Below are positions 31,587-40,240 of a DNA stretch of 64,000 bases, piece after piece. This DNA comes from Paenibacillus whitsoniae (GTDB taxonomy: Bacteria > Bacillota > Bacilli > Paenibacillales > NBRC-103111). Location: the NCBI RefSeq assembly GCF_003955665.1, contig NZ_RXHU01000022.1, forward strand, positions 124,001 to 188,000, written 5' to 3'. The notes beneath the pieces were generated by a model. The model ran no database searches and was not told the origin of the DNA. It was given only the letters and a program-made list of their open reading frames with translations. Position numbers and translations under genes: made by a program. Every line of letters starts with the position of its first letter. Position 1 is the stretch's first letter.

Positions 31587-32471
31587 TCATAATCTGCTCA
31601 CTTCGACCTTTGCGAGCTTCTCATAATATCGAATGAGGCTTCCATGGTCGCAATCGCCCATTCCGTCTACCTTGAGCGCCTGCATCATCTCCATAACAGA
31701 AGCAGTGAGCGGCAGAGGTACGCCGACCTCATGAGAGGTCTCAAGAACGTTGAGCAGGTCCTTTATATGAAGATTGATCCGGAATCCTGGATCGAATTTG
31801 CGGTCCATCACCAGCGGAGCTTTGGCATCCAGTACTGTGCTACCGGCAAGTCCCCCTCGGATCGCCTGATAAACCAGCTCAGGTTGAACCCCGACCTTGC
31901 TCGCCAGGACGAATGCCTCGGACATCGCGGCAATGTTGAGCGCCACGATAATTTGATTCGCCAGCTTCGTTACGTTACCTGCCCCAATATCGCCAGTGCG
32001 TACCACCGAGGCAGCCATCGCTTTCATAATCGCATAGCACCGGTCGAAGATCTCCTGCTTACCCCCCACCATGACCGACAGCGTTCCTTCAATCGCCTTG
32101 GGCTCTCCGCCGCTGACAGGCGCATCCAGCATTTCGATGCCCCGCTCGCTGAGCCGCTGTGCAATTTCTTGACTCGTCAGAGGCGCGATCGAACTCATAT
32201 CAATCACGACGGTACCGGGCTTGGCCCCTTCGATAATTCCATTCGTGCCCAATGCCACTTCCTTCACCTGCGGAGAATTCGGCAACATCGTGATTACCAC
32301 ATCCGATTGCTCTGCAATGGCCTTAGGCGAATCAGCGGACGAAGCGCCCAAGGCGACGAGCTCCGCCATCCCCTTGTTCGTTGCCAGAACGACCAGCTCA
32401 TAACCGGCTTTTAATACTTTTTTACTCATCGGCTTCCCCATAATACCGAGTCCAATAAATCCGACCTTCAT
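31587..32471 (-). CDS. garR: 2-hydroxy-3-oxopropionate (tartronate semialdehyde) reductase
   Basis: 294 residues of the beta-hydroxyacid dehydrogenase family: Rossmann start KVGFIGLGIMGKPMSKKVLK, substrate signature MLDAPVSGGEPKAIEGTLS, and catalytic-lysine segment GNVTKLANQIIVALNIAAMSE. It reduces tartronate semialdehyde to D-glycerate with NAD(P)H. GGAGG lies before the ATG. Its place between the lyase and glycerate kinase gene fits the pathway order. 3-Hydroxyisobutyrate dehydrogenase is the main alternative; context decides for GarR. Confidence 0.92.
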   Translation of the reverse strand: MKVGFIGLGIMGKPMSKKVLKAGYELVVLATNKGMAELVALGASSADSPKAIAEQSDVVITMLPNSPQVKEVALGTNGIIEGAKPGTVVIDMSSIAPLTSQEIAQRLSERGIEMLDAPVSGGEPKAIEGTLSVMVGGKQEIFDRCYAIMKAMAASVVRTGDIGAGNVTKLANQIIVALNIAAMSEAFVLASKVGVQPELVYQAIRGGLAGSTVLDAKAPLVMDRKFDPGFRINLHIKDLLNVLETSHEVGVPLPLTASVMEMMQALKVDGMGDCDHGSLIRYYEKLAKVEVSRL

Positions 32472-32495
32472 CGAACGTTCCTCCTATTTCCCCGT

Positions 32496-33386
32496 CTAGA
32501 TGGCTCCCATTTCCGTCAAAATCGCTCTGAGCTTCTTTCGGTTCTCTTCGGTAGCAGCCGTATTCGGCAGAATCGAGCTGCCTACCTCCAGGCCAATCAA
32601 ATTCATGGCTTCCTTCGTAACGACCGGGAAGCTGGCCAAATTGAATGCCATCCGCAGAGGAGCCAGCTTGAATTGAGCTTCGCACGCCGCTGAGAGATCG
32701 CCGGACATAAACTTATTGTAGATGTCCACCACAAGGGCGGGTACAATATTGGCCGTGGATGCGACGCAGCCGACAGCACCGTATGCCAGAGATCCAAGGA
32801 TCATCACGTCACGGCCAGCCATGACCTTGAAGCCTTTCTCTCTAGTCCGTCGAATGTACTCGGCGGTTAATGTCATATCGCCGCTGCTGTCCTTCACCCC
32901 GACGATATTCGGAATATCGGCCAACCGTTCCATCAATCGAACGGTAATATTGTTCCCTACCCGATCCGGGTTATTGTATAGAAGCACAGGGAGTGGCGTT
33001 GCGTCTGCAATTGTGCGGAAATGCCGATAGAGTTCATCCTCGTTCGGCGTCAAAAACATCGGTGGCAGTATTGTGATCGCTTGTACCCCCAGGTTATTTC
33101 CCATTCGCGCAAGTTTGACACATTCCTTGGTCGCAATTGCCCCGATCCCCATGTAAACTGGCACACGGCCCCCCACTTGATCAAGAGTTATGCGAACCGC
33201 CCGCTCCTGCTGCTCATGATCAAGACCATAAAACTCTCCGTTGCTGCCCATCGACAAAATACCATGAACTCCGCCCGCGATCACATGCTCTACCACCCGG
33301 CGCAAGCCTTGCTCCTCAACGCATTCTTCCGCATCCACCGGAGTAACGATGGGCGGTATGACCCCGCGAATCCAACCTGTATCCAT
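32496..33386 (-). CDS. DapA/NAL-family lyase, probable 5-keto-4-deoxyglucarate aldolase or dehydratase
   Basis: 296 residues with the DapA fold motifs GSNGEFYGLDHEQQ, LLYNNPDRVGNNI (Tyr) and the Schiff-base Lys in GVKDSSGD. The frame extends upstream, but GAGGAGGAG fits the ATG at 33386. After GarD makes 5-keto-4-deoxyglucarate, the standard route uses the unrelated GarL aldolase to yield pyruvate and tartronate semialdehyde. No GarL is present and GarR and GarK follow, so an aldolase is the expected activity. The known DapA-family dehydratase on this substrate makes 2-oxoglutarate semialdehyde instead, but no matching dehydrogenase gene is in the window. Confidence 0.85.
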   Translation of the reverse strand: MDTGWIRGVIPPIVTPVDAEECVEEQGLRRVVEHVIAGGVHGILSMGSNGEFYGLDHEQQERAVRITLDQVGGRVPVYMGIGAIATKECVKLARMGNNLGVQAITILPPMFLTPNEDELYRHFRTIADATPLPVLLYNNPDRVGNNITVRLMERLADIPNIVGVKDSSGDMTLTAEYIRRTREKGFKVMAGRDVMILGSLAYGAVGCVASTANIVPALVVDIYNKFMSGDLSAACEAQFKLAPLRMAFNLASFPVVTKEAMNLIGLEVGSSILPNTAATEENRKKLRAILTEMGAI

Positions 33387-33446
33387 GACTTCACTCCTCC
33401 TCTTTTGCTCCTCGAAAACTATCACTCAGGTAACTCCAGACTTCGC

Positions 33447-34982
33447 TCAGGTGACGGGTGCCGGGTTAAATAAAGCGAGGTCATTGTGCAGCCCCCAATG
33501 GTCAGCCCAGGTTCGCTTGTTCCCGCTAGCGACATCCAAAATGAGATGGAACAGCTCCCAGCCCACTTCTTCGATCGTCGCATCACCGGTCGCAATAGTA
33601 CCCGCATTCAGATCGATCAGATCATGCCATTGCTCTGCTAACGCATTTCTCGTCGATACTTTGATGACCGGAGCGGCAGCCAATCCGTAAGGAGTGCCTC
33701 TGCCGGTAGTAAACACCTGTAGATTGATACCGGAAGCGAGCTGCAGCGTACCGCATACGAAATCGCTGGCAGGTGTCGCTGCGAACAGCAGCCCCTTCTG
33801 GGTTGCTCTTTCACCGGGAGACAAGACACCGGCAATCGGACTCGTCCCCGATTTGACGATAGATCCGAGCGACTTCTCGACGATGTTGACTAAGCCGCCT
33901 CTTTTATTCCCAGGCGTCGTATTTGCGCTGCGATCCGCGCTGCCGCGCTGCAAGTAATCATCGTACCAATCCATCTCACGGATTAAAGCTCGCCCGACAT
34001 CCTCATTCACTGCACGTGGGGTTAACAAGTGAATGGCATCCCTGACCTCCGTCACTTCGGAGAACAACACCGTGGCTCCGGCACGAACAAGCAAATCTGC
34101 GGCGTATCCGACAGCGGGATTCGCCGTAACGCCCGAGAAGGCATCGCTTCCCCCGCATTGCAGACCAACCACCAGCGCCGATGCAGGACAAGTTGTGCGT
34201 TTCCGGCGGTTCAATCTGTCAAGGCGCTCCTCCGCCATCGCCATGATCGATCTGACCATTGGCATGAACCCGTGACTCTCTTGCAGGGTTACGATCTGAT
34301 CGGAGGCGCCTCCAGGCACGATCCGTTCGGGAAGCAGCTTTTCACATCCCAGCCCCACGACCATGAGTTCCCCGCCGAAGTTCGGATTTTGCGCGAGATT
34401 CTGAATGGTGCGTATCGGAATAATGGCGTCAGGCGCATTAATCGCCACCCCGCAGCCGTAGGTATGGGTTAGTGCGATCACGTCTTCGACGTTTGGAAAG
34501 CGAGGAAGCAGCTCTTCTTTGATTTTCTTGACTGCGAAATTCAACACGCCAGCTACGCATTGCACACTGGTCGTGATGCCTAAAATATTTTTGGTTCCAA
34601 CACTTCCGTCCTCATTCCTATACCCCTCGAACGTATAACCATCCAATGGAGGAATGGTTTGCGGTAAGCTGCTGGCTATAGGAAGCTCCGACAATTGAGG
34701 CGGTGTCGGCATTCTCACGAGTGACTCATCGATCCGACTTCCCCTCGCAATCGCGCTCATCGCATACCCGATCACCTCTCCATAACGGATGATCGCCTCA
34801 TCTGGATTTAGATCGGCAAGCGCTACCTTATGCCCCTGTGGAACATTTTGCAGGAGCTTGAGGCCGCAGGGAAATACTGTTCCTTCCGGCAGTCCGCCTG
34901 CATTGGCAACAATCGCCATATTATCCTTAGGGTTCACCTGGATATACAGCGGCTTTTCACTTTCAACTCGTTGAACAGTCAC
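33447..34982 (-). CDS. garD: Galactarate dehydratase
   Basis: About 511 residues, the length of GarD, which dehydrates galactarate to 5-keto-4-deoxy-D-glucarate. The N-terminal SAF-like part has [19 protein letters not shown]; the catalytic UxaA-type part has [25 protein letters not shown] and [19 protein letters not shown]. An ATG at 34991 directly abuts GAGAGGGG, so the GTG at 34982, nine bases further, is the better start. First gene of the leftward gar operon, divergent from a LysR regulator across a region holding the 76-bp repeated element. Confidence 0.94.
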   Translation of the reverse strand: MTVQRVESEKPLYIQVNPKDNMAIVANAGGLPEGTVFPCGLKLLQNVPQGHKVALADLNPDEAIIRYGEVIGYAMSAIARGSRIDESLVRMPTPPQLSELPIASSLPQTIPPLDGYTFEGYRNEDGSVGTKNILGITTSVQCVAGVLNFAVKKIKEELLPRFPNVEDVIALTHTYGCGVAINAPDAIIPIRTIQNLAQNPNFGGELMVVGLGCEKLLPERIVPGGASDQIVTLQESHGFMPMVRSIMAMAEERLDRLNRRKRTTCPASALVVGLQCGGSDAFSGVTANPAVGYAADLLVRAGATVLFSEVTEVRDAIHLLTPRAVNEDVGRALIREMDWYDDYLQRGSADRSANTTPGNKRGGLVNIVEKSLGSIVKSGTSPIAGVLSPGERATQKGLLFAATPASDFVCGTLQLASGINLQVFTTGRGTPYGLAAAPVIKVSTRNALAEQWHDLIDLNAGTIATGDATIEEVGWELFHLILDVASGNKRTWADHWGLHNDLALFNPAPVT

Positions 34983-35017
34983 ATGGATCATCCCCTCTCG
35001 TAAGCACTTGTTCCTGA

Positions 35018-35093
35018 ATTGAACTTATAGTAATCTAGAACTATCGAAAAGTAAAAGTGATTAAAATACGTTTTCTCTAAATTAATTTAAGAG
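35018..35093. repeat. 76-bp intergenic element, copy A
   Basis: 68 of 76 bases match copy B at 43787-43862, including an unbroken 24-base core at 35060-35083. It fills most of the garD/LysR intergenic region. On the minus strand it ends 35 bases before the garD start and includes TACTAT with TTTACT 17 bases upstream, a possible promoter. It probably carries the LysR regulator's binding site. Confidence 0.85.
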
Positions 35094-35108
35094 TCGGGGC
35101 GACTGTAC

Positions 35109-36029
35109 ATGGAATTGAAGCAGCTGGAATACATGATCCAAATTGCCGAAGACAACAACATTACCAGAGCTGCGGAAAAACTGTTCATCACGCAATCCGC
35201 TCTCAATCAGCAGCTCCTGAAGCTTGAGAACGAGCTGGGGACGCAGCTCTTCGTTCGTTCCAGAAATAATTGGCATCTGACTCAGGCCGGAGCCATCTAT
35301 GTTGAGAACGCCAAACGTATCCTGCTGATTAAGAAAGAGACCTACAACAAGATCAATGACCTGCTTGAGATCAAAGAAGGAACACTAAAGATCGGTTTAA
35401 CTCCTGAAAGAGGAACCGACATGTTTGCCGCCATTTATCCGGGTTTTTATAATAAATATCCCAAAGTCAGGATCGAGCCCCTTGAAATGACCGTCAAAGA
35501 GCAGCAGCATGCCATTTCCCAAGGTAATCTAGATATCGGCTTTGTCACGCTTCAGCCTGCTCAAAAAACGAAAGATGCGTACATCCCGATCTGTTCTGAG
35601 GAGATCATCTTGTGTGTGCCCCGCACACACCCACTCTCTCATTTAGGAGGCCGACTTGGGGAACCGCTTCCTGAAATCAGCCTTACGCACTTTGCAGAGG
35701 ATTCATTCGCCGTCATGCGGAAAGGCTCCACATTACGGGAAATATATGACGATCTCTTGGCCGAAGATGATATTTCACCTCCCATATTATTGGAAACCCG
35801 AAGCTGTCAAACGTTGTTCGAAATGGTCGCCGAGGGGATCTGTTGTTCAGTCCTTCCTATCAGTTATGCCAGCTCCCGGTCGAATGTCTCGTTCTTCTCT
35901 CTACCTCAGCATCCGGTGTGGGAAATTGCCGCAAGCTATAAAAAAGACAGTTATCTGACGCAAGCGGCGAAAGAACTGATCGCGCTATGTACCGAGTATT
36001 GGGAGCGAAAGATGAGCGAGCTAAGATAA
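35109..36029 (+). CDS. LysR-family transcriptional regulator
   Basis: 306 residues: N-terminal winged helix (MELKQLEYMIQIAEDNNITR, AAEKLFITQSALNQQLLKLE) and the C-terminal effector-binding fold of the LysR family. Divergent from garD, the classic arrangement for a LysR activator of the neighbouring operon, with galactarate or a pathway intermediate as the likely co-inducer. The ATG follows GGGG at nine bases. It shares a strong terminator with the convergent GH43 gene. Confidence 0.93.
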   Translation: MELKQLEYMIQIAEDNNITRAAEKLFITQSALNQQLLKLENELGTQLFVRSRNNWHLTQAGAIYVENAKRILLIKKETYNKINDLLEIKEGTLKIGLTPERGTDMFAAIYPGFYNKYPKVRIEPLEMTVKEQQHAISQGNLDIGFVTLQPAQKTKDAYIPICSEEIILCVPRTHPLSHLGGRLGEPLPEISLTHFAEDSFAVMRKGSTLREIYDDLLAEDDISPPILLETRSCQTLFEMVAEGICCSVLPISYASSRSNVSFFSLPQHPVWEIAASYKKDSYLTQAAKELIALCTEYWERKMSELR

Positions 36030-36031
36030 AT

Positions 36032-36065
36032 AACCGCCCTACACGCGATATTGTGTAGGGCGGTT
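36032..36065. terminator. Shared bidirectional terminator LysR / GH43
   Basis: Perfect 13-bp stem (AACCGCCCTACAC / GTGTAGGGCGGTT) with an 8-base loop, flanked by A-rich and T-rich ends, between two convergent genes; 2 bases after the LysR stop and 3 bases before the GH43 stop codon. Confidence 0.88.
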
Positions 36066-36068
36066 TCA

Positions 36069-37664
36069 CTAGGTTCGATATTCAAACTGTTTAAATGTCG
36101 CACTACCGCTGGGTTGGTATAGGACTCCCATTGCGAAGATGCCAATACGAGGAGCCGTATAGCATTTATATCGGGCAAAGTTCTCCGGATATATAAATTC
36201 CGCCGGTACGGTAAGATCCAGATCCGTATACGAGGCACCGTCCACCGAATAGGCGAAGGTAAAATGCTGAGTATCCGCATCAAGATTTGCTTTCAGCCAC
36301 AAATCCTCCCCCGGCTCCATTTCAAGTCTACGCTGAAATAGCGTATGCCGGAAGCATCTCTCCGAACGGTCCAACTGCAAATAAAGTCCGTCATCCTCCT
36401 GCTTCTCGTACAGTTTGGTCGTATCAAATTTCTGTCCAGAGGTTTGGCCGATCCCATAACGGACGCTCATCAGCAGCATGGCATCCATATCGCGATAGAC
36501 AATGAGCCCCGCTTCTTCCCCCAAAGATCGCGGTGCGAAAGATAGCCGAGTTCGTGTCTCAAACCCGAAGTGCTCCCACCGGCGAGTTAAGATCAAGGTG
36601 GAACCTGGAACATACAAGGGATAAGGTTGACATTCAAGCTCCAGTCCTTTATCCGTAAGCGCGTAGCTGCCTTCCAGCGGATGGCGTACCCATTCCCAAA
36701 TCGGAGACAGCTCTGCTCCGTTGAACAGCTCAGGCTCGGACTCGGTCAAGTCGAGGGCTTGACTACCTGGAACCTCCACCCACTCCTGTGGGCGGCCGCC
36801 GTCTCCAACTTCAAACCATTCGTCGCTCGTCCAGCGAACAGGCTCAAGGAACGTTTCGCGTCCTAAGGGAGTCGCTCCGCCCGGCGTCAGCGGACGGCCG
36901 CCGAGGTGCAACATCCACCAGTTCCCACGGGGGTCTTCCACCAGCTTGCCGTGTCCCGCCTTCTGTAGAGGATGGGCGGGATCCGGCTGGGTCAGGACCG
37001 GATTGTGCGGACAAGACTCATACGGTCCCCAAATGGAACGGCTGCGTGCCAATGTTTCCATGTGGCCGAAGGCGGTACCTCCCTCAGCCAACATCAAATA
37101 GTAGTAACCGTTCCGCTTGACGATGTGGGGCGCCTCCGGCGCTCTTCCTCCCGTACCCGGCCAAACCTGACGTGCTTCTCCGATCAGGCGAGTCCCGTCT
37201 GCGTCTAGCTCTTGCAGCCAGCCTCCGCCGAAGACGAGATAGCGGCGACCATCATCGTCATGAAAGATGGATGGATCTATGAAATGATGGTTTAATACGA
37301 TACCATCGGAATAGGGGCCTTCCGGCCGCTTAGCCGTAAACAGGAGATTCGAGCAGCGTGGCTGACCATGAAAAAAAGGAACGACCACCCAAAACTTGCC
37401 GTCCGCATAAGAAATATCGGAGGCGAAGACACCGTGCGAATCAGGCACTCCGGTCAAATCAATCTGGCTCCGCCGGGTAATGACGTGACCGATAGGCTTC
37501 CAGTGAACTAGATCGCGGGAATGATGTATCATAACGCCAGGAAAATATTGAAACGTCGAGGTCACGACATAATAATCGTCCCCAACCCGCACAATCGAGG
37601 GATCTGGATAATCCCCTGGCAACACAGGGTTGGGAATGGTGATCCTGCTTTCAGAATTGGACAT
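36069..37664 (-). CDS. GH43-family glycosidase, beta-xylosidase-like
   Basis: 531 residues without signal peptide. The N-terminal five-bladed propeller shows the general base Asp in GDYPDPSIVRVGDDYY, the modulator Asp in HFIDPSIFHDDDGRRYLVFG, and the general acid Glu in GRAPEAPHIVKRNGYYYLM. The C-terminal half is the beta-sandwich (GH43_C2-type) found in intracellular xylosidases. Upstream in-frame ATG at 37685 contains the GGAGG itself; the true start is GTG at 37667 or ATG at 37664. It is only 33 bp downstream of a binding-protein gene and so the last gene of that import operon. Activity could be on xylo- or arabino-oligosaccharides. Confidence 0.9.
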   Translation of the reverse strand: MSNSESRITIPNPVLPGDYPDPSIVRVGDDYYVVTSTFQYFPGVMIHHSRDLVHWKPIGHVITRRSQIDLTGVPDSHGVFASDISYADGKFWVVVPFFHGQPRCSNLLFTAKRPEGPYSDGIVLNHHFIDPSIFHDDDGRRYLVFGGGWLQELDADGTRLIGEARQVWPGTGGRAPEAPHIVKRNGYYYLMLAEGGTAFGHMETLARSRSIWGPYESCPHNPVLTQPDPAHPLQKAGHGKLVEDPRGNWWMLHLGGRPLTPGGATPLGRETFLEPVRWTSDEWFEVGDGGRPQEWVEVPGSQALDLTESEPELFNGAELSPIWEWVRHPLEGSYALTDKGLELECQPYPLYVPGSTLILTRRWEHFGFETRTRLSFAPRSLGEEAGLIVYRDMDAMLLMSVRYGIGQTSGQKFDTTKLYEKQEDDGLYLQLDRSERCFRHTLFQRRLEMEPGEDLWLKANLDADTQHFTFAYSVDGASYTDLDLTVPAEFIYPENFARYKCYTAPRIGIFAMGVLYQPSGSATFKQFEYRT

Positions 37665-37697
37665 CACGAAACTATTCCTCCACATTTGAAGTTTTTA

Positions 37698-39302
37698 TCA
37701 TCTTTTCAAATAACGGTCATATCCTGCCTGTTGAATTTTCACCACGTTTTCAAGTCCCATGGCATTCATGTGAGCAACAAACTGATCGAATTTATCCAAG
37801 GACTCCGTACCCATAATGAATTTATTCATCATCTCTTCCTTGTAGGTCGTTATTTCCGTGAACTTGGAATTGAGCACATCACGCTCTTCCTGCTTAAAAG
37901 AAATAGATAACGGGAAACGATCCTTGATGAATGGCGTTATCGAATCGCGGATCTTTTCCAGCTTAGGCGTCACCATTGCATTCTCGTAACGGATATCCCA
38001 CTGGTAAGCAAATTCCCGGTGACCTAGCTCATACATTTTGATGAGTGGAGAGTTGTTCGCGTCCTTCATAATCACATCGGTAAACTTCGGTTGATCACCC
38101 TCCATGACATAAGTCTCACCCAGCTTACCAAAGTTCATCGCCAGTTGCCCCTCCGGACTGTAAAACCAATCTTGCATTTTTGCGATCTCGACCTTGAATT
38201 TCGACTGGGAACTAACAGCAAATCCGTTTTTAATCAAAGATTGCTGACTCTTCGTGTAGGCATCCGCTCCGGATGGTCCCTTCAAAGGAATCGTGCCATT
38301 CATGACGGCATTGGCATTAACTTTGCCAACCAACTTCTCCAATGCATCGAGCCGCGGGAAGGAATCGAAAGTCGCCCCTGATACTTGATTTGTAAATCTC
38401 GACTCCCATACTTTTTGATCGTTGGTAATATACTCCTTGTCAATCAGCCCCTCTTTATACAGCTTGCTGACAAATGCCAATGCGTCCTTCATCTTCGGGT
38501 TCGTGTACGTATAATACACCTTACCGTTGTCAACATAGAAGTCTTCCTCGAGTGAAACCCCGAACGGTTCAAAAAATGGAAGTAAGCCCCTTGTTTTTAG
38601 TTTCGTTGTAAAGGGAATCTCATCATTTTTCCCATTGCCGTTTGGATCCTTCTCCTTAAACGCTTTCAATACCTGATACATTTCCTCTGTTGTTGTTGGT
38701 GCCTTTAAGCCTAGCTTATCCAGCCAGTCCTGGCGGAAAATATTGAGGTTGATGGTCTTCACAGCAGAAATTTGCGGAAAGTAATAAATGTTGCCGTCAT
38801 CGGACTTTATCTCTTTCGCTATTTTCGGGTTGGATGCCATGACTTGTTTGAAATTGGGCATGTATTGATCAATCAGCTTGTTCAATGGCTCAAAAATTCC
38901 ATTCTCTCCACCCTTAATTAGCAGATCCGTCGATGCCTCCATCATATCTGGCAAGGTGCCCCCAGCTAGGGTTAGATTGAATTTCTCAACATAGTCTTTG
39001 GTATCGACTGGTGCCTTGAGCCATTTGAAGTAAACATTTGTCTTCTCAACGATTGGCTTCATCCAAAGTAAATCGTTGGATTCGACCGATTCCGGTCGTG
39101 ATCTCATGTAAACACTAATCTCGATTTTCTTATCATTGATCTTAGCGTTCGGATCGATTTGAGCCGGTGTTGCCGCAGACGATGCATCTGGCTTTTTCGC
39201 TTCTGGTTTCGACTGGGAAGCGCCTCCTGTTTGACAAGCTGTCAGCAGCACCGACAGCACCACAACTCCCGAGATACCCTTCAACACTTGTACATTCTTC
39301 AT
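37698..39302 (-). CDS. Extracellular solute-binding lipoprotein, LplA type
   Basis: 534-residue lipoprotein with lipobox LLTAC (Cys23), then a Ser/Ala/Lys linker and a large family 1-like binding domain (FRQDWLDKLGLKAPTTTEEM and the calcium-loop-like KDPNGNGKNDEIPF). GGGAGG precedes the ATG. Third gene of the permease - permease - binding protein - GH43 operon; here the binding protein follows the permeases, unlike the operons at 8 and 24 kb. Confidence 0.9.
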   Translation of the reverse strand: MKNVQVLKGISGVVVLSVLLTACQTGGASQSKPEAKKPDASSAATPAQIDPNAKINDKKIEISVYMRSRPESVESNDLLWMKPIVEKTNVYFKWLKAPVDTKDYVEKFNLTLAGGTLPDMMEASTDLLIKGGENGIFEPLNKLIDQYMPNFKQVMASNPKIAKEIKSDDGNIYYFPQISAVKTINLNIFRQDWLDKLGLKAPTTTEEMYQVLKAFKEKDPNGNGKNDEIPFTTKLKTRGLLPFFEPFGVSLEEDFYVDNGKVYYTYTNPKMKDALAFVSKLYKEGLIDKEYITNDQKVWESRFTNQVSGATFDSFPRLDALEKLVGKVNANAVMNGTIPLKGPSGADAYTKSQQSLIKNGFAVSSQSKFKVEIAKMQDWFYSPEGQLAMNFGKLGETYVMEGDQPKFTDVIMKDANNSPLIKMYELGHREFAYQWDIRYENAMVTPKLEKIRDSITPFIKDRFPLSISFKQEERDVLNSKFTEITTYKEEMMNKFIMGTESLDKFDQFVAHMNAMGLENVVKIQQAGYDRYLKR

Positions 39303-39351
39303 TCTCGTAATCCTCCCAAATAATATTTTTGTGGAGAAGATGTTTCCACCT

Positions 39352-40230
39352 TCATCCCTTAACCGAGCCGATTAACGAGCCTTGTACTAAATATTTCTGA
39401 ATAAACGGATAAATAATTAAAATCGGCAGGGTCGTCACGATCAGCGTGGCGTATTTGATCGATTCGCTGATCAGGTTCTTGTCATCATAGACATCAATCA
39501 TGACTAAATCGGTCTGATTTCGAATGACGATATCCCGAAGCAAAATTTGCACTGGAAATAGTTTTTCATCATTCAAATAAATCATGGCTGGAAAAAAGCT
39601 GTTCCACTCGCTCACGCCATAGAATAATCCGATCGTAACCAAACTTGGTACCGATAATGGAAGGATGATCCTGATCAAGGTTTGCATATAAGAGCATCCG
39701 TCTATTTTAGCTGCATCTTCCAGCTCAGTAGGAATTTGTTCAAAGAATGTCTTCTGCACAAAAACATAGAAGGATGCGATAGCCGTCGGAATGACGATAG
39801 CCCATATTGTATTTCTCATCCCTAAGGCATTGACCACTAGAAAGGTTGGAATTAGGCCTCCATTGAAGAGCATCGGAATCAGCACCAGCGTAATCAGCGT
39901 CTTACGTCCCGGTAAATCTCTCCTGGACAAAGGGTAAGCCGCGCAAATCGTTAACACCAGGCTGATAGCAGTTCCCACAACTGTATAAGTGACCGTATTC
40001 AGGTAAGAACGGCCCAACATGGGATATTCAATCACCCGCTTGTAGGCTTCGATTTGGAACCCTTTCGGGATGACACCAATGTGTCCTTGCTGAATGAATA
40101 GCTGGTCACTCAGCGACGCCGCCAAGACATACAAAAATGGATACAGGGTAACGACAGATATGATTAACAGTATCCATACATTGACACAATTAAATATCCA
40201 TCCTCCCGCAGTCATGCGTTGAAATTTCAT
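39352..40230 (-). CDS. Carbohydrate ABC permease, LplC/YtcP type
   Basis: 292 residues with six predicted helices and the EAA loop EDAAKIDGCSYMQTLIRIILP split around residue 190; ends LVQGSLIGSVKG as in LplC proteins. AGGGGGGAG precedes the ATG. It lies 10 bp after its LplB-type partner and 49 bp before the binding-protein gene. Confidence 0.92.
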   Translation of the reverse strand: MKFQRMTAGGWIFNCVNVWILLIISVVTLYPFLYVLAASLSDQLFIQQGHIGVIPKGFQIEAYKRVIEYPMLGRSYLNTVTYTVVGTAISLVLTICAAYPLSRRDLPGRKTLITLVLIPMLFNGGLIPTFLVVNALGMRNTIWAIVIPTAIASFYVFVQKTFFEQIPTELEDAAKIDGCSYMQTLIRIILPLSVPSLVTIGLFYGVSEWNSFFPAMIYLNDEKLFPVQILLRDIVIRNQTDLVMIDVYDDKNLISESIKYATLIVTTLPILIIYPFIQKYLVQGSLIGSVKG

Positions 40231-40240
40231 GTTCTCCCCC

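Noticed and set aside
31644..32414. 256-codon frame opposite garR
   Set aside because: Fully antisense to a well-conserved reductase, no start signal, no family resemblance.
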